64,000 nt of DNA, taken from JACCTI01 sp038237435 (lineage in GTDB: Bacteria > Verrucomicrobiota > Verrucomicrobiia > Chthoniobacterales > UBA10450). Position numbers and translations under genes: made by a program. The notes beneath the pieces were generated by a model. That model was not told the origin of the DNA. It was given only the letters and a program-made list of their open reading frames with translations, and did not search any database. Below are positions 45,264-52,713 of the stretch, in pieces (position 1 is the stretch's first letter; each line of letters begins with the position of its first letter). The DNA lies in contig JBBRYT010000007.1 in assembly GCA_038237435.1 (NCBI GenBank), positions 1-64,000 of the forward strand. The letters are read 5' to 3'.

Positions 45264-46017
45264 AGGCACGGTCGGATTCGGAAATTTCGTCGCGAGTGAC
45301 AAACTGCACTCCCGGCGCTTCCTCTTGCTTCAAGTATTTCATCTCGCCCGCACCCGCGACGTAATGTGTGCACTGGATGACCGATTGCATCCAGCGCAGC
45401 CGCGTGTCGCGCGTCGGACTGATTTGGGCCGGGCAGAACTGCTCGTCAGGCAAACGAATGTAATTGTCGCCGCCTTTATGCAGAAGCAGACAACCGTTGC
45501 CGCGTCGTGCGCGCACGAGTTCGCCTTCGTATTTCACGTCCACGAAATAATCGTCGATGGCAACGGCGCGCTCGCGAAAACTCTTATCGCTCGAACGCAT
45601 GACGCGAATGCTCTCGAGCAGGTCAAGTCGCCGATACATTTCTAAACAAAATTCCGCGACGTTTTCCGCCGCGATTGAATTGAAATGGTTAACCAGTGCC
45701 GCGGGCACACATTGTGGCAATTGCGCCGAAAGGTTTCGTTTTGATTCTGCCAGGACACGTTTGGCAAAAAGCGGCGAAAACAGCTTCTGCAGTTGATTGG
45801 CAAAGATGAAATTCAGCCGGCGTTCTTTGCCAGTGTGCTGGTCGCGTAGAATCGTGGTCGTCTCTCGCGGATCGTGATCGCTGTCGTGATAAAAAAAAAC
45901 GATCTCTCCGCCGATTTCCTTTTGCAGTCGCCGCGCCGTTTGCATCTTGGCGAAGAGAAAGCGCCGAGGAAAAATTCCGCACGGTTGTTGTCCGAAACAA
46001 ATTCGCGGCGAGCTCAT
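45247..46017 (-). CDS. Short BshC-like protein, putative cysteine-adding enzyme of bacillithiol synthesis
   Basis: The start ATG at 46017 overlaps the symporter stop in ATGA and gives 256 residues. FGQQPCGIFPRRFLFAKMQTARRL (9-30) resembles the TGQQxGxxxGPxxxxYK loop of BshC; FFYHDSDHDPRET (42-53) resembles its WxxxxDHDxxE segment; CTHYVAGAGEMKYLKQ near the end resembles the YVGGPxEIxYxxQ segment. BshC proteins are normally about 540 residues, so this would be a half-size, divergent version that lacks most of the coiled-coil part. Position in the operon with bshB and bshA is the strongest argument. The reaction is inferred, not shown. Confidence 0.6.
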   Translation of the reverse strand: MSSPRICFGQQPCGIFPRRFLFAKMQTARRLQKEIGGEIVFFYHDSDHDPRETTTILRDQHTGKERRLNFIFANQLQKLFSPLFAKRVLAESKRNLSAQLPQCVPAALVNHFNSIAAENVAEFCLEMYRRLDLLESIRVMRSSDKSFRERAVAIDDYFVDVKYEGELVRARRGNGCLLLHKGGDNYIRLPDEQFCPAQISPTRDTRLRWMQSVIQCTHYVAGAGEMKYLKQEEAPGVQFVTRDEISESDRAYVPEV

Positions 46018-47660
46018 TTCCCGGCGCAGACGGTCTTCTGCAGAACGAGCGCGAAGAAACAAACGGCTCCGCAACCGATCGGATTCAACCAAAGGTAACC
46101 GAGGTTGGCCTTCCAAAATAAAATGAGGACCAACGCTTGCGCGAGAAGCGCGCCGAGGAAGACGGCGGTTCCCCGAACGGAGCGCAGAAAAAACGCCGCG
46201 ATGAATAATCCCAGGATCGGCCCGTAGAAAATAGAACCCAGGATATTGACTGCTTCGATCAGGTTCTCGACCAGATTGGCGAAGAGCGCGAAACCGATCG
46301 CGACTAAACCCCAGGCCGCGGTCAGAACTTCGGCTACGAAAAGATAATGCAGTTGACTGGCATTCGGCCTAACGAGTGGTCGATAGAAGTCGACCTCCGT
46401 GGTGGAGCCCAGCGCATTTAATTCCGCGGCGGTGGACGAAGCGGCTGCACAAAAAATCACCGCCATAAGCAGCCCGATCACTCCGTGAGGCAAATATTTA
46501 AGGACGAAGGTAATGAAAACATAATCGGAGTCTTTCGTTTCAATTTTTGGATTGATCGTCCGTAAGACCGATTTTGTTTCGTTGCGAATTTGCTGCACCT
46601 CCTTTTCTTGCCTAACGAATGCTGGAGTATTCCCCGCGCGGATCTCGTTTTGCTTCTGGGCAAAGGCGACATCGTAGCGCGTCTGCAATTGGGCCAGCTG
46701 GCCGGTTTCATCCTTGCGCAACGCCTCCTGGTAAGCCGGCTGATTGAAAAATATCGGCGGTTTTTCGAACTGGAAGAATACGAAGACCATCACGCCCGTG
46801 AGGAGGATGAGGAATTGCATCGGCACTTTCACCACGGCGTTGAAAAGCAAACCGAAGCGACTGCCGACGAGTGAGCCGCCGGCGAGATACCGCTGAACCT
46901 GCGATTGATCGGTGCCGAAATAGGAGAGCGCGAGAAAAAATCCTCCGAGCAGGCCCGACCAGAAAGTGTAGCGTTTACTTGGGTCTAACGAGAAGTCGAC
47001 CGCATTGAGCTTTCCCATTTTGCCTGCGAGGGAAAAGGCGCCGCCTAACGAGAGATCGGCCGGCAGTCGATGGATGATCATGCAGAAGACAACCGCCATT
47101 CCAAAAAGGATCACGGCCATTTGCCACTTGCCGGTAATGCTGACCGCCTTCGTGCCACCAAAAGCGGTATAAATGAGAATGAAAAGACCGGTGAGGATGA
47201 TCGTCAACTGCAGGTTCCACCCGAGAATGGCGGAAACGATAATGGCCGGCGCGTAAATGGTGATCCCGGCGGAAAGCCCGCGTTGCACCAAAAACAAAAA
47301 CGCGCCGAGCAAGCGCGTCTTCTGATCGAAACGTTGTCCGAGATACTCGTAGGCGGTGATGACTTTGAGTCGATGAAAAATCGGAATGAAAACTCCGCAG
47401 ACGACGAGAAGAGCGAAGGGCAGCCCGAAATAATTTTGCACGAAACCCAATCCGCTTTCGAACCCCTGCCCCGGCGTGGAAAGAAAAGTAATGGCGCTGG
47501 CCTGCGCCGCCATGACTGAAAGCGCGATCGTGCCCCAGCGAATTGTTTCGTCGCCGTGCAAGTAATGGCCGAGATCGTAATCGCGTCGCGTCCGCCAATG
47601 CCCGTAAAGCGCAATGACGAGCAGCGTGCCCAGGAGCACGACATAGTCGATCCAGCTCAC
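46014..47660 (-). CDS. Sodium:solute symporter family transporter, bacillithiol operon
   Basis: This 548-residue protein has about thirteen membrane segments with SSS-family features: TIALSVMAAQASAITFLSTPGQGFE, GFFLALSYFGTDQSQVQRYLAG, and AASSTAAELNALGSTTEVDFYRPL. Between two membrane segments, about residues 295-385, it has a charged helical insertion (QEALRKDETGQLAQLQTRYD...) not present in classic SSS proteins. The start is GTG and overlaps the stop of a 50-residue membrane protein gene. Coupling to the bshC-like gene suggests transport linked to bacillithiol, but the substrate is unknown. Confidence 0.85.
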   Translation of the reverse strand: MSWIDYVVLLGTLLVIALYGHWRTRRDYDLGHYLHGDETIRWGTIALSVMAAQASAITFLSTPGQGFESGLGFVQNYFGLPFALLVVCGVFIPIFHRLKVITAYEYLGQRFDQKTRLLGAFLFLVQRGLSAGITIYAPAIIVSAILGWNLQLTIILTGLFILIYTAFGGTKAVSITGKWQMAVILFGMAVVFCMIIHRLPADLSLGGAFSLAGKMGKLNAVDFSLDPSKRYTFWSGLLGGFFLALSYFGTDQSQVQRYLAGGSLVGSRFGLLFNAVVKVPMQFLILLTGVMVFVFFQFEKPPIFFNQPAYQEALRKDETGQLAQLQTRYDVAFAQKQNEIRAGNTPAFVRQEKEVQQIRNETKSVLRTINPKIETKDSDYVFITFVLKYLPHGVIGLLMAVIFCAAASSTAAELNALGSTTEVDFYRPLVRPNASQLHYLFVAEVLTAAWGLVAIGFALFANLVENLIEAVNILGSIFYGPILGLFIAAFFLRSVRGTAVFLGALLAQALVLILFWKANLGYLWLNPIGCGAVCFFALVLQKTVCAGK

Positions 47661-47809
47661 GAAAAGTAGCGGCTGAAGGCGTAGAAAACGACAACGTCGA
47701 TAACGAAGAAAATTACGACGGCCAGATAAGCTTTTCGCCAGGTGCCAAAAAGCGGAACGCCATCGGGCGTATCCTCCGCCGCGGTTGACTCTTTCTTATC
47801 GCGGTTCAT
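47657..47809 (-). CDS. Small single-span membrane protein, likely symporter partner
   Basis: This 50-residue ORF reads MNRDKKESTAAEDTPDGVPL, then FGTWRKAY and a membrane segment (LAVVIFFVIDVVVFYAF) ending SRYFS. It starts with ATG at 47809 directly after the vapC stop, and its TGA overlaps the GTG start of the sodium:solute symporter (GTGA). Small one- or two-helix partner proteins encoded directly before SSS transporters are common, which supports it as a real gene despite its size. Confidence 0.7.
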   Translation of the reverse strand: MNRDKKESTAAEDTPDGVPLFGTWRKAYLAVVIFFVIDVVVFYAFSRYFS

Positions 47810-48229
47810 TCAACTCGGAATCACCGAAACAAGATCCTGGGTGCCGTGAACGGCGACCCGAGTATCGAGTGTTACGAACCGACCGCGCCGACGCCTAGCC
47901 ACTTCCACGAGATAAGCATCGTTGACTTGTTGATGTCCGAGCGTTCGAAAATAAATCGTCGTGACGCTCGCGGGAGGCGATGGCCAAAATTGGTGTCGCT
48001 TGTGTAAAAGGAATTGCCGCAGCAACTGCACCGCTTCCTGCGGAGTTACGGCCGACGAGGTGTAGGCTGGGTTGGACGAAAGCCGAATAAACCCCAACTG
48101 CGTCACGGCGCAGGTAGCCCAACCATGGCGGGATTGCTGGCGAAACCATTCATGCGCTAGGCCGTGATGCTGATGATTCGGCCAGGCCAACGCCAGGAGC
48201 ACGTTGATATCGAGAAGAGCAGGTTTCAC
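47810..48229 (-). CDS. VapC-like PIN-domain toxin
   Basis: This 139-residue PIN-domain protein has acidic residues Asp7 (LLDINVLLAL), Asp104 (VNDAYLVEVA) and Asp122 (VTLDTRV) for metal binding; the second usual acidic position is Gln44 in TQLGFIRL, as in a known VapC subgroup. Such toxins cut specific RNAs, often tRNAs or rRNA. The start overlaps the antitoxin stop by 4 nt (ATGA), the standard order antitoxin-toxin. It sits directly upstream of the bacillithiol operon on the same strand. Confidence 0.88.
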   Translation of the reverse strand: MKPALLDINVLLALAWPNHQHHGLAHEWFRQQSRHGWATCAVTQLGFIRLSSNPAYTSSAVTPQEAVQLLRQFLLHKRHQFWPSPPASVTTIYFRTLGHQQVNDAYLVEVARRRRGRFVTLDTRVAVHGTQDLVSVIPS

Positions 48230-48456
48230 GTTTCATCTTCAGCCAGGAGTTTCTGCGCACGATTGCTCGGAATAACCGGAGCGTCCGCCGAGACTTGAAA
48301 GACCGGCAGGTTATTTTTGCGATCGGTCCGGAGTTCCGCCCTTAACCCGCGGCGGGCAAGTTGCGACAAAACCTGTCCTAGCTTTTTCCCGGAAGAAGCG
48401 GCCAGCGACTGGGCTGCTTCAAAGACATCATCGTCAACGGTGACCGTGGTGCGCAT
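48226..48456 (-). CDS. VapB-like ribbon-helix-helix antitoxin
   Basis: This 76-residue protein begins MRTTVTVDDDVFEAAQSLAA, a ribbon-helix-helix DNA-binding N-terminus, followed by GKKLGQVLSQLARRGLRAEL and a C-terminal tail (PSNRAQKLLAEDE) that probably wraps the toxin. It should neutralise the PIN toxin and repress its own operon through the repeats just upstream. Confidence 0.85.
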   Translation of the reverse strand: MRTTVTVDDDVFEAAQSLAASSGKKLGQVLSQLARRGLRAELRTDRKNNLPVFQVSADAPVIPSNRAQKLLAEDET

Positions 48457-48465
48457 ATCTAAGGG

Positions 48466-48490
48466 TGATACATTGATACAGTGATGTCAA
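48466..48490 (-). promoter_or_regulatory. Direct-repeat operator and -35 box of the vapBC operon
   Basis: On the plus strand the sequence holds TGATACAT, TGATACAG and TGATGTCA in tandem with an 8-nt period, directly in front of the antitoxin start. Read on the coding strand, TTGACA (48485-48490) forms a -35 box overlapping the last repeat. Ribbon-helix-helix antitoxins commonly bind such short tandem sites. Confidence 0.5.
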
Positions 48491-48495
48491 TCACA

Positions 48496-51015
48496 TCAAC
48501 GAGGCTTTGGTTCAACGTGTCCCAGCGAAATCATGTTGGCGAAAAGTCGATATGCCCCCGGCACTCCCGCGGGCAGTTCGCGAAACCAGGAGTAGCCGGT
48601 GTAGATGAACCAGCCTTTGCCCAGGTGTGCGATGAGTAGCCCGCCGTCGAGCGTCTTTTCGCCGGGATCATTCGAGGACAAGATCGGTTGCCAGGCCTTG
48701 TCCCATTCGCTCGCGAAATACAACCCGCGCTCCTGCACCCACCCGCCGAAATCGGCCGGCGTGATTTTGTTGGGAAAATTCAACACCGGATGACTGGGCG
48801 CGAGCAAACGAACTTCCGCGTTTTCATCGGTGACGCGGTCGCGCGAAATCTTGAGCGGAAACGGCAAATGCTCCGGCTTCGGGCCGGGCGTGGTGTTGTA
48901 TTGATAGATAACGACGCCGCCATTTTTCGCGTAAGCCACTAACTCGGGCAGCCAGGCGGCAACGCGCTGCGGATAAACATTGGCCGCGCGCACACCGACC
49001 ACAATGGCGTCGAAATGCGAGAGATTCGGCGCTTTCACTTCCGCATCGGTGAGCACTTTCACTTCCGGTCCGATTTCGCGCAGGCTCGCCGGAATATCGT
49101 CGCCCGCTCCGGGCAGATAACCAACCAGCGCAGCTTTGTTCTCGATATTTGCCCTAACGAGCTGTGCGCGCGCGGGGGAGATCAATGTTTGCGACTCGAT
49201 GTGCGGGTATTCGATACGCTCTCGACTGAATGCTTCACGCGGCGTTTCTTTTCCCAACCGCAAACTGGCTTGCAACGCTACTTCGCCCGGTTGCGCCGGC
49301 GGCGTGATGCGAAAGATGCACGTGACTTCACTGTCCGCGCCGTAGAGTTCCACCGGAGCGGAAGCCGGCTCTATTTTCCAACCCGCGGGCGCTTGCAACG
49401 AAACTTCGCCTTTCACTTTATCGCCGGAAGCGATCACGCGCACATTCACCGTCTTCGGCTGACCATTCCCAAAAACGAAAACGGGACGCGGCAGCTCCAC
49501 GAACGCCGGCGACGCGACCACGAGCGGCCGCATCGTTTCGCCTTCTACGCGATCGACCTTTCGAAAACGCGGCGCGAGCGTGAATGAAATATCCTCGCCG
49601 CCGATCTCCATCGTCGCTTCGACGGAAAACGGCGGCGGACTTTCCGGCTGACCGATCAGCGTTTGATCGGCCACGGCATATGTGCCAACCGTGCCCGGTT
49701 CGCGCAGCCAGTACGGTTGCGAAAATGGCGTATCGTTAGGCAAAAGATATTGCAGTTTGCGCGCGATCAATTCGTTAGCCGGCAAATTTGTTTCGACCAG
49801 TGTCATGTCACCATTCGTTAGGCGCATGGTTTTGAATTTCACGGCCACGTCGGAACGATTGATCGCTTCGACCTGTAGGTTCACAATTTCGCCCGGCTGT
49901 GCGGCCGGTTTTTCCACGGCCGCTTCTATATGAAGCCCGAGGCAGGCCGCGATCAATCCATCCAATTGCGAAGTTTTTTCCGACGACCAAAATTCATCCC
50001 CAGATTGCGGTAATATTTTGCGCAGCTCGATTAACGCTGGCACGCTCGCGGCGGGATTAGTCAGGTCGTATTCCTCGATAATCGTGCGCAGTTTTTCGGC
50101 GATGCCGCCTGGCTGCGAAACCCGCGCCCAACTCGTTTCGATGCCGCTGAACAAGTTCGCGTCGTCTATGGCCGGGCCCTCGAGCGGTTTGAAAAATTCT
50201 TTTTGCGCGCCGCGATCGATGCTCACACCGAAGCCCTGGCTCTTGTGCATGGTGCGACTGGCTGCGGCCAGTTCGGGATAAGATTTTCCGAGGAGCGGCT
50301 GATAACCGCCGGCCTCGATTCGAATCAATCCCGCGGGATCAAACGGAATGTTGCGCGCGCGGAAGAAAAATTCCGATGTGTTCCAGAGCAGACGCGTCGC
50401 TTGCCAGGCCTGCACGTATTTCAATTGCTCGGGAAATTTTTCGGGATCCGCCGCCGCGCTGAAAGCTTCGTGCGCCAATTGCGCGGACGCCGTGTGATGT
50501 CCGTGCGTTACGTCATCTTCCAGCGCAAAGCGCGTCACGATTACATCGGGCCGAAATTTCCGAATCACCCAGACGACATCCGATAAAATCTTGTCGCGGT
50601 CCCAGATTCGCAGCGTTTCGCCGACCGATTTCGAATAACCGAAATCGTTCGCACGGGTGAAAAACTGCCGGCCATGATCGATGCGTCGCGCGGCCAGAAG
50701 TTCCTGCGTGCGAATGACGCCGAGCTGCTCGCGCAATTCCGGCCCAATCAGATTTTGGCCGCCGTCACCGCGGGTCAACGAAAGATAGCCGGCATCGTAA
50801 AGCGCGCCGTTCGCCCAGAACGCCATCAGGTCGGTATTCTCATCATCTGGATGGGCCGCGACATAGAGGACCCGACCGAGCACACTCAACTTCTCCAAGC
50901 CGAGACGGATCTCGGCCGCGTTCATCGATTCCGGCGCGGGCGCAGCTTGAGCAAAATGAATCGCCACAAAGATAAAAAATACAGCGGAGACACATCCGCG
51001 GAAGAATCGCAGCAT
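48496..51015 (-). CDS. Large secreted PIG-L family deacetylase with C-terminal glutaminase-like fold
   Basis: The start MLRFFRGCVSAVFFIFVAIHFAQA (51015) gives a signal peptide and 839 residues. The PIG-L domain has AAHPDDEN at 54-61, LTRGDGGQN and THGHHTASAQ, the zinc and catalytic residues of the family. The middle part resembles a NEW3/alpha-galactosidase-type beta-sandwich, and the last 200 residues (FDAIVVGVRAANVYP; GGVVIYQYNTTPG; GWFIYTGYSWFRELPAG) look like a ThuA/class I glutaminase-like domain. It probably removes acetyl groups from an extracellular amino sugar; the bacillithiol BshB is much shorter. Four exact or 7-nt copies of the repeated motif lie within it. Confidence 0.8.
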   Translation of the reverse strand: MLRFFRGCVSAVFFIFVAIHFAQAAPAPESMNAAEIRLGLEKLSVLGRVLYVAAHPDDENTDLMAFWANGALYDAGYLSLTRGDGGQNLIGPELREQLGVIRTQELLAARRIDHGRQFFTRANDFGYSKSVGETLRIWDRDKILSDVVWVIRKFRPDVIVTRFALEDDVTHGHHTASAQLAHEAFSAAADPEKFPEQLKYVQAWQATRLLWNTSEFFFRARNIPFDPAGLIRIEAGGYQPLLGKSYPELAAASRTMHKSQGFGVSIDRGAQKEFFKPLEGPAIDDANLFSGIETSWARVSQPGGIAEKLRTIIEEYDLTNPAASVPALIELRKILPQSGDEFWSSEKTSQLDGLIAACLGLHIEAAVEKPAAQPGEIVNLQVEAINRSDVAVKFKTMRLTNGDMTLVETNLPANELIARKLQYLLPNDTPFSQPYWLREPGTVGTYAVADQTLIGQPESPPPFSVEATMEIGGEDISFTLAPRFRKVDRVEGETMRPLVVASPAFVELPRPVFVFGNGQPKTVNVRVIASGDKVKGEVSLQAPAGWKIEPASAPVELYGADSEVTCIFRITPPAQPGEVALQASLRLGKETPREAFSRERIEYPHIESQTLISPARAQLVRANIENKAALVGYLPGAGDDIPASLREIGPEVKVLTDAEVKAPNLSHFDAIVVGVRAANVYPQRVAAWLPELVAYAKNGGVVIYQYNTTPGPKPEHLPFPLKISRDRVTDENAEVRLLAPSHPVLNFPNKITPADFGGWVQERGLYFASEWDKAWQPILSSNDPGEKTLDGGLLIAHLGKGWFIYTGYSWFRELPAGVPGAYRLFANMISLGHVEPKPR

Positions 51016-51116
51016 GAGCAAGATTGGCGGTGAAGATACGCGGTGCACCGCGCTGTCAAACGGCGGGTTTGCCTAACGAGTAGTAGAAATGTCCGAAATC
51101 ATCGTATGCTCCCGCC

Positions 51117-51812
51117 ATGGCTCACACTCCACACGTCGAACATCATTTCACCGCCGGCCCGACCGTGCGCGACATCGTCATCGGGATGTCGGATGGATTA
51201 ACTGTTCCCTTTGCTCTCGCCGCGGGGCTAACCGGCGCGATCGCCTCTTCGCGCCTCATTATCACGGCAGGGTTCGCCGAGATCGCGGCCGGCTCCATCG
51301 CGATGGGCCTGGGCGGTTACCTAGCTGCGCGCAGCGAAGCGGAACATTACGAGAGCGAATTGGAGCGCGAGCGCCTCGAAGTGGTCGAGAAACCCGACGT
51401 AGAAAAACGTGAAGTGATGGATGTCTTTTTGAATTTTGGCCTAACGAGTGATGAAGCTGTTCCCGTAGTCGAAGCGCTCAGCCGCCGGCCAGCGGCGTGG
51501 ATCGATTTCATGATGCGCTTCGAGCTCGGCCTCGAAAAACCGGAACCGCATCGCGCTTTGCAAAGCGCACTCACCATCGCGGGGGCCTACATCGCCGGCG
51601 GCTTCATTCCACTCGTTCCTTACATGCTCATTCCGCATGCAAAATCCGCGCTCTGGTTTTCCGCGCTGATCACATTGTTTGCGCTGCTCATTTTCGGATT
51701 CGTCAAAGGTCGCTTCACTGGCGTCAATCCGATGAAGAGCGCGATCCAAACTGCCATCATCGGCAGTCTTGCGGCCGCCGCGGCTTTCGCCATCGCCAGC
51801 GCAATCGCCTAA
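51117..51812 (+). CDS. VIT1/CCC1-family iron/manganese transporter
   Basis: This 231-residue protein has the family start VRDIVIGMSDGLTVPFALAAGLTGA, then GFAEIAAGSIAMGLGGYLAARSEAEHY with the metal-binding acidic residues, a cytoplasmic helical segment with RERLEVVEKPDVEKREV, and three further membrane segments (GGFIPLVPYMLIP; ALWFSALITLFALLIFGFVKG). It exports or sequesters Fe2+ or Mn2+ using a proton gradient. A GCCTAACGAG copy lies just upstream (51072) and another inside (51440). Confidence 0.9.
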   Translation: MAHTPHVEHHFTAGPTVRDIVIGMSDGLTVPFALAAGLTGAIASSRLIITAGFAEIAAGSIAMGLGGYLAARSEAEHYESELERERLEVVEKPDVEKREVMDVFLNFGLTSDEAVPVVEALSRRPAAWIDFMMRFELGLEKPEPHRALQSALTIAGAYIAGGFIPLVPYMLIPHAKSALWFSALITLFALLIFGFVKGRFTGVNPMKSAIQTAIIGSLAAAAAFAIASAIA

Positions 51813-51909
51813 ACGTTACTTGTTTTACCCGCCGAAACTTTTTTCTTGTTGCCGCGAAAACTCTACTGGCGCCCCAAGCGGAATTTCGCTAAACGTCGCC
51901 ACCCAAAAA

Positions 51910-52386
51910 ATGAAACACCGCCTCCTTACCACCGCTTTTGTCTGCGTTCTCCCTCTTCTCTTCCAGTCGTGCGCGACGACGAGCGGAGTTGAACCTGCCA
52001 ATCCAGCCGTCACGCAAAAGCTCAGCGCAATTGATAAGAGCGCGATGGCTACCGTGATTATCTACCGCGAAAGAAATTTTATGGGCGCGGCCTTGCGACC
52101 CACGGTGATGTTGAATGGCAAAGATTTTGTCAACGTCGGCAACGGTCGCGTGTTCGTCGGAGCCTTTCGACCGGGTCATTACGTTTTCCAAATGGACGAC
52201 AAAAAATCCGGCACTGAACTGGATCTCCGAGCCGGACAAGCCATCTACATGAAGGTCGATCTCGTTGCTGGCATGTGGAAAGGCGGCGGCCGATTATCGC
52301 AAATCGCGCCCGAACAAGGCCGCTTCGAAGCGCAACGATCACAGCTGATGCCGGCGAAAGAAATCGAGATTAGTTCCTACCGTTAG
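51910..52386 (+). CDS. DUF2846-like lipoprotein
   Basis: The start MKHRLLTTAFVCVLPLLFQSC at 51910 gives a lipoprotein signal with Cys21 after LFQS; longer in-frame starts do not. The 158-residue product has MATVIIYRERNFMGAALRPTVMLNG and RPGHYVFQMD, as in the DUF2846 family of small beta-rich lipoproteins. It is probably attached to the outer membrane. The stop overlaps an imperfect CGTTAGGC motif; a 12-nt palindrome CTTTCGCGAAAG follows directly. Confidence 0.75.
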   Translation: MKHRLLTTAFVCVLPLLFQSCATTSGVEPANPAVTQKLSAIDKSAMATVIIYRERNFMGAALRPTVMLNGKDFVNVGNGRVFVGAFRPGHYVFQMDDKKSGTELDLRAGQAIYMKVDLVAGMWKGGGRLSQIAPEQGRFEAQRSQLMPAKEIEISSYR

Positions 52387-52512
52387 GCTTTCGCGAAAGA
52401 CATTCGGAAGAACCCCTGCCAGATCTGGCGAGGCGCGACCTGATCAATCGGACCAAGCGAGTTCGACAATCAAACTCGTCACTCGTCAACGTCACTGATC
52501 ACTCTGCCAAAT

Positions 52513-52583
52513 GTCCTCGCCGGGAATCGAACCCGGATTTAAGGTTTAGGAAACCCTTGTTCTATCCGTTGAACTACGAGGAC
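52513..52583 (-). tRNA. tRNA-Arg (anticodon CCT)
   Basis: The minus strand folds into a cloverleaf: acceptor GTCCTCG/CGAGGAC, D arm GTTC/GAAC, anticodon arm AGGGT-TTCCTAA-ACCTT with anticodon CCT, and T arm CCGGG-TTCGATT-CCCGG. It reads AGG codons. CCA is not encoded. A matching promoter lies just upstream. The rest of the gene-free stretch 52387-52713 shows nothing else certain. Confidence 0.93.
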
Positions 52584-52593
52584 GAATGCTCGG

Positions 52594-52622
52594 ATTGTCC
52601 ATTCGTCGCGATGTGTTGTCTA
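52594..52622 (-). promoter_or_regulatory. Predicted promoter of tRNA-Arg
   Basis: On the minus strand TAGACA (52617-52622) and GACAAT (52594-52599) are separated by 17 nt, and the -10 box ends 10 nt before the mature tRNA. Spacing and position suit a tRNA promoter. Confidence 0.55.
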
Positions 52623-52713
52623 GCGTCGCGACGGCGTCGCACGCGTCCGCGCCGGCCGGGCGTACGCGTGTGACACCAGCCAAAGACGACGATAATTTCG
52701 GTAGTCGGCTTAG

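Noticed and set aside
52513..52583. Integration (att) site at tRNA-Arg
   Set aside because: No second copy of the tRNA 3' end and no integrase gene were seen, and the motif-poor genes lie on the 5' side of the tRNA.
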